NCBI RefSeq assembly: GCF_002086635.1
Contig: NZ_MVHD01000013.1
Location: 1-64,000 of the forward strand
Reading direction: 5' to 3'
Length of the DNA stretch: 64,000 nt
Source of the DNA: Mycobacterium alsense
GTDB lineage: Bacteria; Actinomycetota; Actinomycetes; Mycobacteriales; Mycobacteriaceae
In this document: positions 53,472 to 64,000 of the stretch, piece after piece
How the letters are laid out: each line of letters opens with the position of its first letter
Numbering within the stretch: position 1 is the first letter of the stretch
Notes under the pieces: generated by a model
Told to the model about the DNA's origin: nothing
The model's input: the letters and a program-made list of their open reading frames with translations, nothing else
Database searches by the model: none
Made by a program: the position numbers and the translations under genes

Positions 53472-55043
53472 GTGACGAGAAGCGCGAGTAGAGTCAGTTC
53501 GGTGCCCGGTTCCTCGTCTCATGAGCGGATGGTCGCCGGGGTCGCCGCGGCCTCCGTCGCGCTCGGTGCCGCCCAGCTGGCCGGCATCCCGTTCGGTGGC
53601 CGCGCCGATGCCCGCACCGCGGTCGGCGCCGCGGTCGTCGATCTGACACCGGGCCCGGTCAAGGAGTGGGCGATTCAAACGCTCGGCCCGCTGGACAAAC
53701 CGTTCCTGGCCGTCGTCGTGCTCGTGGCGATCGCGACGATCGCGGCGATCGCCGGGACTTTCGAGACTCGACGCCGCCCGTTCGGCAGTGCCGTGATTGC
53801 CGGGGCGGGCGTCCTCGGCTGCGTCGCCGTGCTGTCGCGACCCGCCGGCACGGTGCTCGACACGATCCCCACCATCGTCGGCGCCGCCTGTGGCGTAGGG
53901 GTCCTGCGCGCTCTGGCCCGGCGCTTCTGGTCCGAGCCGGACGACGACGCGGCCGACCAGGTGCGGCCGGATCCCGGCCGGCGCAGGTTGGTCATGTACG
54001 GGTTGCTCGGATTGGGCGTCGTCAGTGGGGTAGCGGGGGTGGTCGTCACGCGGCTGGCGCATTCGGTGGAAGCCGAGCGCAAGACGTTCGCTTTGCCGCC
54101 CCCACGTTCGTCGGCGCGCCCCATACCCGCCGCGGTGCAGCCCAAAGGTGTGGCGCTGCCGGGCTTTATCACCTCAAGCGCCGACTTCTACCGGGTGGAC
54201 ACCGCGCTGAGCGTGCCCCAGCTCGGCCGCGGCGACTGGCGGCTGCGTATCCATGGGATGGTGGATCGCGAGACCACCTACAGCTTCGACGACCTCGCCC
54301 GCTTCGGTATCGTCGAGACGGTGACCACCCTGACGTGTGTATCCAATCCCGTTGGCGGCGACCTTATTTCGACGGGCATCTGGACGGGCTATCGGCTGGC
54401 GGATCTGTTGGCGGCGGCCGGTGTGCACCGGGACGCGGACATGGTGCTGTCCACCTCGATCGACGGATTCACCGCCGGCACCCCCGTGCAGGCCCTCACG
54501 GACGGGCGCGACGCGCTGCTGGCCGTCGGCCTCAACGGTCAACCCCTGCCGGTCGAGCACGGCTATCCGGCCCGCATGGTGGTGCCCGGACTCTATGGCT
54601 ACGTGTCGGCCACCAAGTGGGTGGTGGATCTGGAGCTGACCCGGTTCGACAGGGCCACGGCTTACTGGACCCGGCAGGGCTGGGCGGCGCAAGCGCCGAT
54701 CAAGACGGAGTCGCGCATCGACGTGCCCAGGGGCGGCCAGAAGGTGCCGGTGGGGCCGGTGGTGTTCGGCGGCGTCGCGTGGGCACAGAACCGTGGCGTG
54801 CGGGCGGTGGAAGTCCGCATCGGCGACGGCGGCTGGCGGCCGGCCGAACTGGGTGCGAGCTATTCCAATGAGACATGGCGTTTGTGGAGCTTTCCGTGGG
54901 AGGCGAAAAGCCCTGGGAAACAGACCATCACCGTGCGGGCCATCGACAACACCGGGGCGATCCAGACCGAACAACAAGCCAGTCCCGTTCCCGACGGTGC
55001 CACCGGCTGGCACACGGTGAACTTCGCCGTCGTGCCCGCGTAG
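53472..55043 (+). CDS. Membrane-anchored molybdopterin-dependent oxidoreductase (YedY/sulfite-oxidase fold)
   Basis: 523 residues if the GTG at 53472 is used, 513 from the GTG at 53502. The N-terminal third has about five hydrophobic helices (VAGVAAASVALGAAQLAGI; FLAVVVLVAIATIAAIAGTF; LVMYGLLGLGVVSGVAGVVV). The outer part is a sulfite-oxidase-like Mo-cofactor domain: PGFITSSADFYRVDTALSVP, WRLRIHGMVDRETTYSFDDL, TLTCVSNPVGGDLISTGIW with molybdenum ligand Cys289, and PARMVVPGLYGYVSATKWV, followed by an Ig-like dimerisation domain. It resembles Mtb Rv0218-type proteins. The electron partner is unknown, and the membrane domain may take the place of MsrQ/YedZ. Confidence 0.88.
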   Translation: MTRSASRVSSVPGSSSHERMVAGVAAASVALGAAQLAGIPFGGRADARTAVGAAVVDLTPGPVKEWAIQTLGPLDKPFLAVVVLVAIATIAAIAGTFETRRRPFGSAVIAGAGVLGCVAVLSRPAGTVLDTIPTIVGAACGVGVLRALARRFWSEPDDDAADQVRPDPGRRRLVMYGLLGLGVVSGVAGVVVTRLAHSVEAERKTFALPPPRSSARPIPAAVQPKGVALPGFITSSADFYRVDTALSVPQLGRGDWRLRIHGMVDRETTYSFDDLARFGIVETVTTLTCVSNPVGGDLISTGIWTGYRLADLLAAAGVHRDADMVLSTSIDGFTAGTPVQALTDGRDALLAVGLNGQPLPVEHGYPARMVVPGLYGYVSATKWVVDLELTRFDRATAYWTRQGWAAQAPIKTESRIDVPRGGQKVPVGPVVFGGVAWAQNRGVRAVEVRIGDGGWRPAELGASYSNETWRLWSFPWEAKSPGKQTITVRAIDNTGAIQTEQQASPVPDGATGWHTVNFAVVPA

Positions 55044-55046
55044 CGC

Positions 55047-55247
55047 CTATTTCGACGACAGTTTCCGCCAGCTGATCACCGCGACCGCTATCCCCACGAG
55101 CGCCGTGATCGGTCCGATGACGGACCAGGTGGTGGAGTTGCTCATCGGGCTGCCGCCGAGCACCCCGAAGCCCTGCAGCGCCCAGATCACACCGAACAAC
55201 GCGACGATCAGCCCGAGCGCGAAGGTGACGACGAATCCTCTGCTCAT
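55047..55247 (-). CDS. Small two-helix membrane protein
   Basis: 66 residues, ATG at 55247. Two hydrophobic helices (GFVVTFALGLIVALFGVIWALQ at about 4-26, and WSVIGPITALVGIAVAVISW at about 41-60) are joined by GFGVLGGSPMSNST. Its codon use and position between two well-defined genes support it as real; I recognise no named family. It converges with the molybdopterin-enzyme gene and diverges from cobN, with 56 bp to the cobN start. Confidence 0.7.
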   Translation of the reverse strand: MSRGFVVTFALGLIVALFGVIWALQGFGVLGGSPMSNSTTWSVIGPITALVGIAVAVISWRKLSSK

Positions 55248-55303
55248 AGGGGGACCCTACGTGCCGATTCGGCCGTCCGATGCGGCTGCGGTACGAATGG
55301 GGG

Positions 55304-58879
<3,576 letters not shown>

Positions 58880-58909
58880 CTCCGCGCGGTGCGCCGCCCT
58901 TGAGCCCGG

Positions 58910-59371
58910 TCAGTCCGTGAAGTCAATCCGGACGCTGATCGGGTCGGACTGCAGGGCGCGGAAAGTTGCGGCGACGAGCGGTGACAGCAGCCGCGACGTC
59001 GCGAACGTGCTGGCCCGCTTCGCCGGGTCGTCGTCGGGTTCGAACCGGGCAATTCCGGACCGCCACCGGTTCCGTTGCCGGATACGCACTTTGGGGTCGG
59101 TCTCGATGTTGAGGGCCCACCCTGAGCGTCGCCCGTGCTGGGAAATCACCCAGGCGCCCTCATCGTCGAAGTTGGCAGAAACCGGAACGCGGCGACGGGC
59201 CCCGGATTTTCGGCCGGTCGTTTCGAGCTCGGTCGCGAAGGTCGTCCGGATGCCGAGCCGGCCGAGCAAGGCCACGGCGGGATTGGCGAGGTAGCGACCG
59301 ATGAGGCGCTCCCTGCGAAACTTCCGGACGGCCTGCCGGGTGGTGATGGGGTCAGCCGCGTTGCTCGACAT
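58910..59371 (-). CDS. DDN-family (deazaflavin-dependent nitroreductase-like) protein
   Basis: 153 residues from ATG 59371; a frame to 59425 adds an unlikely leader covering the operator. The family signature LETTGRKSGARRRVPVSANF and the downstream WVISQHGRRSGWALNIETDP match the F420H2-dependent nitroreductase (Ddn/Rv3547) split-barrel family. N-terminal VRKFRRERLIGRYLANPAV is basic. The natural substrate is unknown; relatives reduce quinones and nitroimidazoles. It is transcribed divergently from a TetR gene across two operator-like palindromes. Confidence 0.88.
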   Translation of the reverse strand: MSSNAADPITTRQAVRKFRRERLIGRYLANPAVALLGRLGIRTTFATELETTGRKSGARRRVPVSANFDDEGAWVISQHGRRSGWALNIETDPKVRIRQRNRWRSGIARFEPDDDPAKRASTFATSRLLSPLVAATFRALQSDPISVRIDFTD

Positions 59372-59394
59372 GGTCAGCCTCCGGTCTTCGTCTC

Positions 59395-59414
59395 GGTAGA
59401 ACGATCGGTCTACC
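59395..59414. promoter_or_regulatory. TetR operator candidate 1
   Basis: GGTAGAACGATCGGTCTACC is a 20-bp palindrome with one mismatched pair, in the gap between the divergent DDN-family and TetR genes. A related copy lies 14 bp further on. The half-site TCGGTCTACC is shared, so a single dimeric regulator could bind both; that it is the adjacent TetR is inferred. Confidence 0.62.
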
Positions 59415-59428
59415 GTTGGGTGCAATCT

Positions 59429-59448
59429 AGTAGAATAATCGGTCTACT
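59429..59448. promoter_or_regulatory. TetR operator candidate 2
   Basis: AGTAGAATAATCGGTCTACT repeats the TCGGTCTAC half-site of the first palindrome with a less perfect left arm. Centre-to-centre distance is 34 bp, about three helical turns, so two dimers could sit on the same DNA face. TAGAATAAT overlaps sequence resembling a -10 element. Confidence 0.55.
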
Positions 59449-59485
59449 GCAAGCGGATGGTGGCGGGCGAAGGCGAGGAAGATCG

Positions 59486-60118
59486 ATGTCTGCACGGGAG
59501 CGCTTGATCACCAGCGCAATTGCGCTCGTTCGGACCGCCGGAGTCGCCGGCGCGAGCGTGTCCGCGCTGCTCGACCACTCCGGCCTGGCACGCCGAACGC
59601 TCTATCTCAACTTCCCCGGCGGCAAACCAGAGCTCGTCGAGGCGGCAACCGACGCCGCCGGGGCCGAGCTCACCGCCGCCATCCGGGACTGCATGGACGA
59701 CGACGACCCCGCGCGGGCGGTGGCCGCCTTCCTGCGGATGTGGGAAGCGATGCTGGCCGACAGTGGCTACACGGCTGGCTGCCCGATCGTCGCGGCGACC
59801 TTTGGTCGCGCGGAGGCGCCTGCCGCAGCCGACGCGGCCGCCGCGGCTTTCAGCGCGTGGGAGGGCCTACTGGCCCAGCTCCTCCGCGAAGCCGGCGTGG
59901 AGCGATCGGCGGCCGCCGATCTGGCCACCACCGCGGTTGCCGCGGCGGAGGGTGCGGTCATCATGTCGGTGGCGCAACGGTCGCCGACACCGCTGCGGCG
60001 GGTGCGCCGTGTGCTCTCCGCCCAATTCGCCGTGACGCCGGACAGCGCCGCCTCCGCGATCGAGACGGCAATTACGCCAGCGGGTTCTTCGGGTCGCTCA
60101 CGTACCCAAAGCCCCTAA
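59486..60118 (+). CDS. TetR-family transcriptional regulator
   Basis: 210 residues from ATG 59486. The DNA-binding domain SARERLITSAIALVRTAGVAG, ASVSALLDHSGLARRTLYLN and FPGGKPELVEAAT is typical, including the LYLNFPGGK turn. The ligand domain (about 70-200) contains YTAGCPIVAATFGRAEAP, as in TetR_C_33/LmrA-YxaF-like regulators, and CPIVAA is frequent in repressors of quinone or drug response genes. It likely represses the divergent DDN-family gene and itself through the two palindromes in between. Confidence 0.92.
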   Translation: MSARERLITSAIALVRTAGVAGASVSALLDHSGLARRTLYLNFPGGKPELVEAATDAAGAELTAAIRDCMDDDDPARAVAAFLRMWEAMLADSGYTAGCPIVAATFGRAEAPAAADAAAAAFSAWEGLLAQLLREAGVERSAAADLATTAVAAAEGAVIMSVAQRSPTPLRRVRRVLSAQFAVTPDSAASAIETAITPAGSSGRSRTQSP

Positions 60119-60220
60119 ATGAAACTGCTATTCGGCCAACGTTGATGACTCCGCGCCGCGCAGCGCCCCAAAAATCAACGCCGCATCAGCCGTCGCGGCC
60201 GCGGGAGGTAGGTTGACACC

Positions 60221-60607
60221 GTGACGCCCACCTTCGCCGATCTGGCCAAGTCGCAGTACATCCTGCTGACCACGTTCACCAGGGACGGCCGGCCCAAGCC
60301 GGTCCCGATCTGGGCCGCGGCCGACGGGGACCGGCTGCTCGTCATCACCGAGGCAAAGTCGTGGAAGGTCAAGCGGATCCGCCACACTCCCAAGGTGACC
60401 CTGGCCACCTGCACCGTGCGCGGCCGCCCGACGAGCGAGGCAGTCGAGGGCACCGCGGCCATCCTCGACAAGTCCCAGACGGGCGCCGTCTACGACGCGA
60501 TCGGGCGGCGCTACGGCATCGCGGGCAAGCTGTTCAACTTCGTCAGCAAGCTGCGCGGCGGCATGGACAACAACGTCGGGCTCGAGCTGAAAGTGGCGCC
60601 CGGCTAG
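60221..60607 (+). CDS. PPOX-class F420-dependent oxidoreductase (Rv2061c homologue)
   Basis: 128 residues from GTG 60221 (Mtb Rv2061c, 134 aa). A split-barrel flavin/F420 protein of the pyridoxamine-oxidase class: FADLAKSQYILLTTFTRDGRPKPVPIW, WKVKRIRHTPKVTLATCTVR and the C-terminal NNVGLELKVAPG. Substrate is unknown; the TTFTRDGRPKPVPIWAA segment is the typical cofactor-binding strand pair. The preceding 102 bp from the TetR gene hold no other gene. Confidence 0.9.
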   Translation: MTPTFADLAKSQYILLTTFTRDGRPKPVPIWAAADGDRLLVITEAKSWKVKRIRHTPKVTLATCTVRGRPTSEAVEGTAAILDKSQTGAVYDAIGRRYGIAGKLFNFVSKLRGGMDNNVGLELKVAPG

Positions 60608-60622
60608 GGCAACTGGGGACAG

Positions 60623-61477
60623 ATGGGCACCGTCCTCATCCCGATCCCGGATCGTGACTTCGACCCCACCGAGGTCGCGGTCAGCTGGCGGGTGTTGACG
60701 CGCGACGGTCACCGGGTCGTCTTCGCCACCGGGACGGGCTCGCCCGGGGTGGCCGACGACATCATGGTGACCGGCCGCGGGCTGGACGCCTGGTCCGCCC
60801 TGCCGGGGCTGGGATCCGTCCGGCTGGTCGGGCTGGCGCTGCGGGCCGACAAAAACGGCCGCGCCGCGTATCGGCAGATGCTGCAATCGGCGGAGTTTCG
60901 GCACCCAACCACGTGGGCGCGGGCGTCCCTCGACGGTGTCGACGCGCTGCTGTTGCCCGGCGGCCACCGCGCCCGCGGCATGCGCGGCTACCTGGACAGC
61001 GACGTCCTGCAGCGCTTGGTCGTGGACGCCTTCCACCGCGGGCTGACCGTTGCCGCGATCTGTCATGGCGTGCTGCTCGCCGCGCGCAGCGTCGATCCGG
61101 GCACGGGTCGCTCGGTGCTGCACGGGCGCAAGACCACGGCGCTGACCTGGGCGATGGAGCGCACCGCCTGGCGCCTCACGCGCATCACCCGGTTCTGGGA
61201 CCGCGACTACTACCGGACCTACACCGAGGAACCCGGCCAGCCCGGCGGTTACATGTCGGTGCAGGCGGAAGTCACTCGCGCCCTTGCGGATCCGGCGGAT
61301 TTCCGTGATGTCGCGCGCGGCTCACCGCACTGGCGGCTCAAGGCCTCGGGTATGGCGCGCGACACGGCCACCGACTCCCGTCCGGCGTTCGTCGTCGACG
61401 ACGGCGGCTACGTGTCGGCGCGCTGGCCCGGCGACACGCACACCTTCGCGGCCAGTCTGTCGCGAAAGCTCAAGTGA
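60623..61477 (+). CDS. DJ-1/PfpI family protein
   Basis: 284 residues with the DJ-1/PfpI glutamine-amidotransferase-like fold: MGTVLIPIPDRDFDPTEVAV at the start, DALLLPGGHRARGMRGYLD and the nucleophile elbow LTVAAICHGVLLAAR with Cys and following His. Members include chaperone/deglycase and isonitrile-hydratase-type proteins; this one has a long middle insert (SALPGLGSVRLVGLALRADKNG) and C-terminus (AFVVDDGGYVSARWPGDTH) and cannot be placed further. It starts 15 bp after the PPOX gene, probably in one operon, and converges with the dienelactone hydrolase. Confidence 0.87.
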   Translation: MGTVLIPIPDRDFDPTEVAVSWRVLTRDGHRVVFATGTGSPGVADDIMVTGRGLDAWSALPGLGSVRLVGLALRADKNGRAAYRQMLQSAEFRHPTTWARASLDGVDALLLPGGHRARGMRGYLDSDVLQRLVVDAFHRGLTVAAICHGVLLAARSVDPGTGRSVLHGRKTTALTWAMERTAWRLTRITRFWDRDYYRTYTEEPGQPGGYMSVQAEVTRALADPADFRDVARGSPHWRLKASGMARDTATDSRPAFVVDDGGYVSARWPGDTHTFAASLSRKLK

Positions 61478-61486
61478 CACAACGGG

Positions 61487-62185
61487 TTAGGCGGTCGCCA
61501 GGTGTTCGCCGAAGAACGCGAACACTCGGCGCCACGCGTCTTCGGTGGCGGCCTGGTCGTAGCCGAAACCCGTGATGCGCAGCAGCGGCTGCGCGGGCAG
61601 GGTGTTGGCGAAACTGTGCCCGACGCCGGGGTACACCTTGATGTCGGTGGGAATCCGCTTGGCCTCGGTCACCGCGCGGAATTTCTCGGGCGCGCCCCTG
61701 CCCAGGGGGTCACGGGCGCCAAAGCTCGCGACGATCGGGCACGCCCCCTCGAGCGTGGCGTCGAGGTTGCGGGGCAGCGGGGTGCCGTAGAACGGGGCCG
61801 AGGCGCCGAAACCCTTGGGCGACATAAGGAGGGCGAACTGGCCGCCCATGCAGAAACCCGCGATGCCGACCCGCCCGGTGCACTCGGGCATCCCCGTGAG
61901 GTGGTCGCGGGCCGCCACAATGTCGTCGAGCGCGCGGCCGCGCTGCGTCTGGAGCTCCTTCATGACCCTGGTGATGCAACGGATGCGGCCACCCCGCGCG
62001 TACATGTTCGGTGTGAGCGCCACGTAGCCGGCGCGGGCGATGCGCTCGTTGGTCGACTTCTTGTCGCGGCCGTAGCCGAACGCGTCGTGGATCACCACCA
62101 CTCCCGGCCACGGGCCCTGGCCCTCCGGAAGGTCAAGCAGCGCGTCGATCGGTCCCTCGGGCGTGTCGATCTGAATCGTCGTCAT
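61487..62185 (-). CDS. Dienelactone hydrolase family protein (Rv2054 homologue)
   Basis: 232 residues (Mtb Rv2054, 237 aa). An alpha/beta-hydrolase with the Cys nucleophile of dienelactone hydrolases: VGIAGFCMGGQFALL, the acid in SFGARDPLGRG and His in YPGVGHSFAN; the opening strand is WPGVVVIHDAFGYGRDKK. It may cleave a lactone or ester; the physiological substrate is unknown. It diverges from fxsA with 73 bp between starts. Confidence 0.92.
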   Translation of the reverse strand: MTTIQIDTPEGPIDALLDLPEGQGPWPGVVVIHDAFGYGRDKKSTNERIARAGYVALTPNMYARGGRIRCITRVMKELQTQRGRALDDIVAARDHLTGMPECTGRVGIAGFCMGGQFALLMSPKGFGASAPFYGTPLPRNLDATLEGACPIVASFGARDPLGRGAPEKFRAVTEAKRIPTDIKVYPGVGHSFANTLPAQPLLRITGFGYDQAATEDAWRRVFAFFGEHLATA

Positions 62186-62258
62186 ACCGTCATCTAACTG
62201 CAGCCTGGATCACCACCGACAGGGGAACTCGAGGGCGGCACGCAGGCGTTGGCATGAC

Positions 62259-62786
62259 ATGGTGTCGCGGCTGTTGCTGATCTACGCCGTCGTCGAGCTG
62301 GCGGCGGTCATCGCGCTGGTTTCGACCGTCGGATGGGGCTGGACGCTGCTGGTCGTGCTGGGAACCTTCCTGCTCGGGTGGGGCGTCCTGGCGCCGATGG
62401 CGGGATCGCACCTCGTCCGCCAGATCGGGCGCTTGCGGTCCGGGCTGACCGGTCCGCATCGCGCGGTGAGCGACGGGGCGCTGGTCGCGCTGGCCGCGGT
62501 GCTGGTCCTGATTCCGGGGGTGGTCACCACGGCGCTGGGCGTGCTGCTGCTGGTGCCGCCGATCCGCGCCGTCGCCCGCCCCGGGCTGGCCGCGATCGGG
62601 GCGCGCGGCCTGCGCCGGCGGGCGCCGCGGGTCGACTATGTCGACTATGTCGACTATGTGCCCGGCGGCGGCTACGCAAGGGGCGACTTCGTCGACGGCG
62701 AGGTCGTCGACGTCAGGGACTTCGAACCGCCGGCGCTGCGCGACGACGCGCGCGGCGGGTACCCGGGCCACCCGGGCTGGGACTGA
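62259..62786 (+). CDS. fxsA: FxsA family membrane protein
   Basis: 175 residues (Mtb Rv2053c family). Two N-terminal helices (LLLIYAVVELAAVIALVST; TLLVVLGTFLLGWGVLAPMAG) and a hairpin about residues 70-100 (LVALAAVLVLIPGVVTTALGVLLLVPP) with the family GxxxTxxxGxxLLxPP pattern. The soluble tail contains three DYV units from a 9-bp DNA repeat and Gly/Asp-rich sequence. FxsA was first described as a suppressor of F exclusion of phage T7 in E. coli; its role in mycobacteria is unknown. Confidence 0.9.
   Translation: MVSRLLLIYAVVELAAVIALVSTVGWGWTLLVVLGTFLLGWGVLAPMAGSHLVRQIGRLRSGLTGPHRAVSDGALVALAAVLVLIPGVVTTALGVLLLVPPIRAVARPGLAAIGARGLRRRAPRVDYVDYVDYVPGGGYARGDFVDGEVVDVRDFEPPALRDDARGGYPGHPGWD
62631..62657 (+). 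repeat. Three perfect 9-bp tandem repeats inside fxsA
   Basis: GTCGACTAT occurs three times in direct succession, encoding VDY units of the fxsA tail in frame (each unit is 9 nt). Slippage would add or remove three residues without a frameshift, so copy number probably varies among strains. Confidence 0.9.
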
Positions 62787-62815
62787 CCGCCCCGCGCCCC
62801 ACGTAGTTTTGGCCT

Positions 62816-64000
62816 GTGACCCAGACTGATCGCCCCGCGACCACGCTGCTGGTCAACGGCCGGGTGCACAGCCCGAGCCACCCCGACGCGACCGCGCTGG
62901 CGGTCCGCGGCGGCGTCATCGTCTGGCTGGGCAGCGACGACGTCGGGCGCGAGCAGTTCCCCGGCGCGCGCGTCGAGGACCTCGACGGCGGGTTCGTCGC
63001 GCCGGGGTTTGTCGACAGCCACATCCACCTGACCGCGACCGGCCTGACGCTCAGCGGCCTGGACCTGCGGGCCGCCGCGTCGCGCGCCCATTGCCTGCGG
63101 ATGCTCGCCGACTACGCGGCCGCCCACCCGGGCCGGGCGGTGTGGGGGCACGGCTGGGACGAGTCGTCGTGGCCGGAAGCCGCCCCGCCGACCACCGCCG
63201 ACCTCGACACCATCCTCGGTGATCGGCCCGCCTACCTGGCCCGCGTCGACGTCCACTCCGCGCTGGCCTCGACCGGGCTGCGAGAACGGGTCCCCGAACT
63301 ATCGGCGGCGGCCGGTTTCAGCCCCGACGGACCCCTGGTCGGCGACGCCCACCACCGGGTCCGGGCCGTCGCGCGCGACCTGCTGAGCCCCGACCAGCTG
63401 GCCGAGGCCAGGGTGGCCGCGCTGGACGCGGCCGCCGCGGCCGGCATCGTCGCGGTGCACGAGTGCGCGGGCCCCGAGATCGGCGGCCTCGACGACTGGC
63501 TGCGCCTGCGCGACCTCGAGCACGGCGTCGAGGTCATCGGCTACTGGGGCGAGGCGGTCACCACCGCCGCGCGGGCGCGCGCGCTGATCGACGAGACCGG
63601 CGCCCGCGGACTGGCCGGTGACCTGTTCGTCGACGGCGCGCTCGGGTCGCGCACCGCCTGGCTGCACGAGCCCTACGCCGACGCGCCGGACCGCACCGGC
63701 ACCTGCTACCTGGACCCCGACGCCATCGAAGCCCACGTGCGCGCCTGCACCGAGGCGGGGGTGACCACGGGTTTCCACGTCATCGGCGACGCCGCGGTCT
63801 CGGCGGTCGTCGGCGCGTTCGAACGGGTCGCCGCGGACCTCGGCGTGCCCGCGGTCGCGCGGTGCGGGCATCGCCTCGAGCACGTCGAGATGGTCACCGC
63901 GCACCAGGCCGCCAACCTGGGCGCGTGGGGCGTCATCGCCAGCGTGCAGCCCAATTTCGACGCGCTGTGGGGCGGCGCCGACGGCATGTACGCCCGCCGG
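62816..64000 (+). CDS. YtcJ-like amidohydrolase, 3' end beyond window
   Basis: 395 codons from GTG 62816 to the window edge without a stop, so about a quarter of a typical 530-residue protein is missing. It has the Amidohydrolase_3 layout: N-terminal beta-sandwich (LLVNGRVHSPSHPDATALAV), GGFVAPGFVDSHIHLTATG with the HxH metal motif, GHGWDESSWPE, DLFVDGALGSRTAWL and FHVIGDAAVSAVVGAFERV with the later metal-site His, and HRLEHVEMVTAHQ. It is probably a zinc-type hydrolase of a C-N bond with unknown substrate. Confidence 0.9.
   Translation, partial: MTQTDRPATTLLVNGRVHSPSHPDATALAVRGGVIVWLGSDDVGREQFPGARVEDLDGGFVAPGFVDSHIHLTATGLTLSGLDLRAAASRAHCLRMLADYAAAHPGRAVWGHGWDESSWPEAAPPTTADLDTILGDRPAYLARVDVHSALASTGLRERVPELSAAAGFSPDGPLVGDAHHRVRAVARDLLSPDQLAEARVAALDAAAAAGIVAVHECAGPEIGGLDDWLRLRDLEHGVEVIGYWGEAVTTAARARALIDETGARGLAGDLFVDGALGSRTAWLHEPYADAPDRTGTCYLDPDAIEAHVRACTEAGVTTGFHVIGDAAVSAVVGAFERVAADLGVPAVARCGHRLEHVEMVTAHQAANLGAWGVIASVQPNFDALWGGADGMYARR

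Noticed and set aside
55248..55303. Cobalamin riboswitch before cobN
   Set aside because: The 56-bp gap is too short for the aptamer and has no B12-box-like sequence.

Overview
The window is a high-GC actinobacterial chromosome segment from a nontuberculous, slow-growing Mycobacterium, most likely of the M. avium complex. The evidence is a PE_PGRS gene, a PPE gene, mycothiol ligase mshC, the full Pup-proteasome set (mpa, dop, pup, prcB, prcA, pafA) and close residue-level resemblance, from memory, of most proteins to the M. tuberculosis (Mtb) Rv2131c-Rv2053c block. Species was not tested by any search.

Layout. 1-4230: 3'-truncated PE_PGRS gene, cysQ, mshC, PAC2-family gene. 4231-8363: a frameshifted scrap of the usual mycobacterial metH, then a complete metH of a different, E. 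coli-like lineage with a hairpin over its ribosome binding site. 8412-15044: hisE, hisG, a DUF4126 membrane protein, a disulfide reductase, a thioesterase, a RecB-like nuclease, trmI, a DUF503 gene and lppK. 15306-22542: proteasome ATPase mpa, a frameshifted Rv2114 homologue, a membrane protein, dop, pup, prcB and prcA. 22543-27127: accessory island with two cytochrome P450 genes, a divergent TetR gene, an Mrr endonuclease scrap and a decayed DUF222/13E12 gene. 27128-37591: pafA, pafB, pafC, tatA, tatC, helY, a repeat-rich membrane protein, a 5'-3' exonuclease and pepE. 37661-40948: a CpnT-like secreted toxin with a C-terminal TNT (NAD+ glycohydrolase) domain and a low-GC downstream gene that is probably its immunity protein. 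40957-58879: Rv2074 and Rv2073c homologues and the cobalamin genes cobL, cobM, cobK, cobIJ, cobH, cobG and cobN, interrupted by sigC with a zinc-finger membrane protein upstream, a PPE-PPW gene, a flavodoxin-fold gene and four further genes. 58910-64000: deazaflavin-type reductase/TetR pair, Rv2061c homologue, DJ-1/PfpI protein, dienelactone hydrolase, fxsA and a 3'-truncated amidohydrolase.

How the genes work together. mpa, dop, pup, prcB, prcA and pafA form one protein-tagging and degradation pathway; pafB and pafC are WYL regulators of the DNA-damage response. The cob genes supply corrinoid, and metH is a cobalamin user in the same window. tatA and tatC are Sec-independent export components.

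The accessory segments sit at the places where Mtb carries different accessory genes (prcA-pafA, pepE-Rv2074, sigC-cobIJ, cobG-cobN), so this block looks like a conserved core with recurring insertion points. The most interesting items are the TNT toxin/immunity module, the metH replacement scar with its hairpin leader, and the anti-sigma-like reading frame that runs into sigC without a stop codon.
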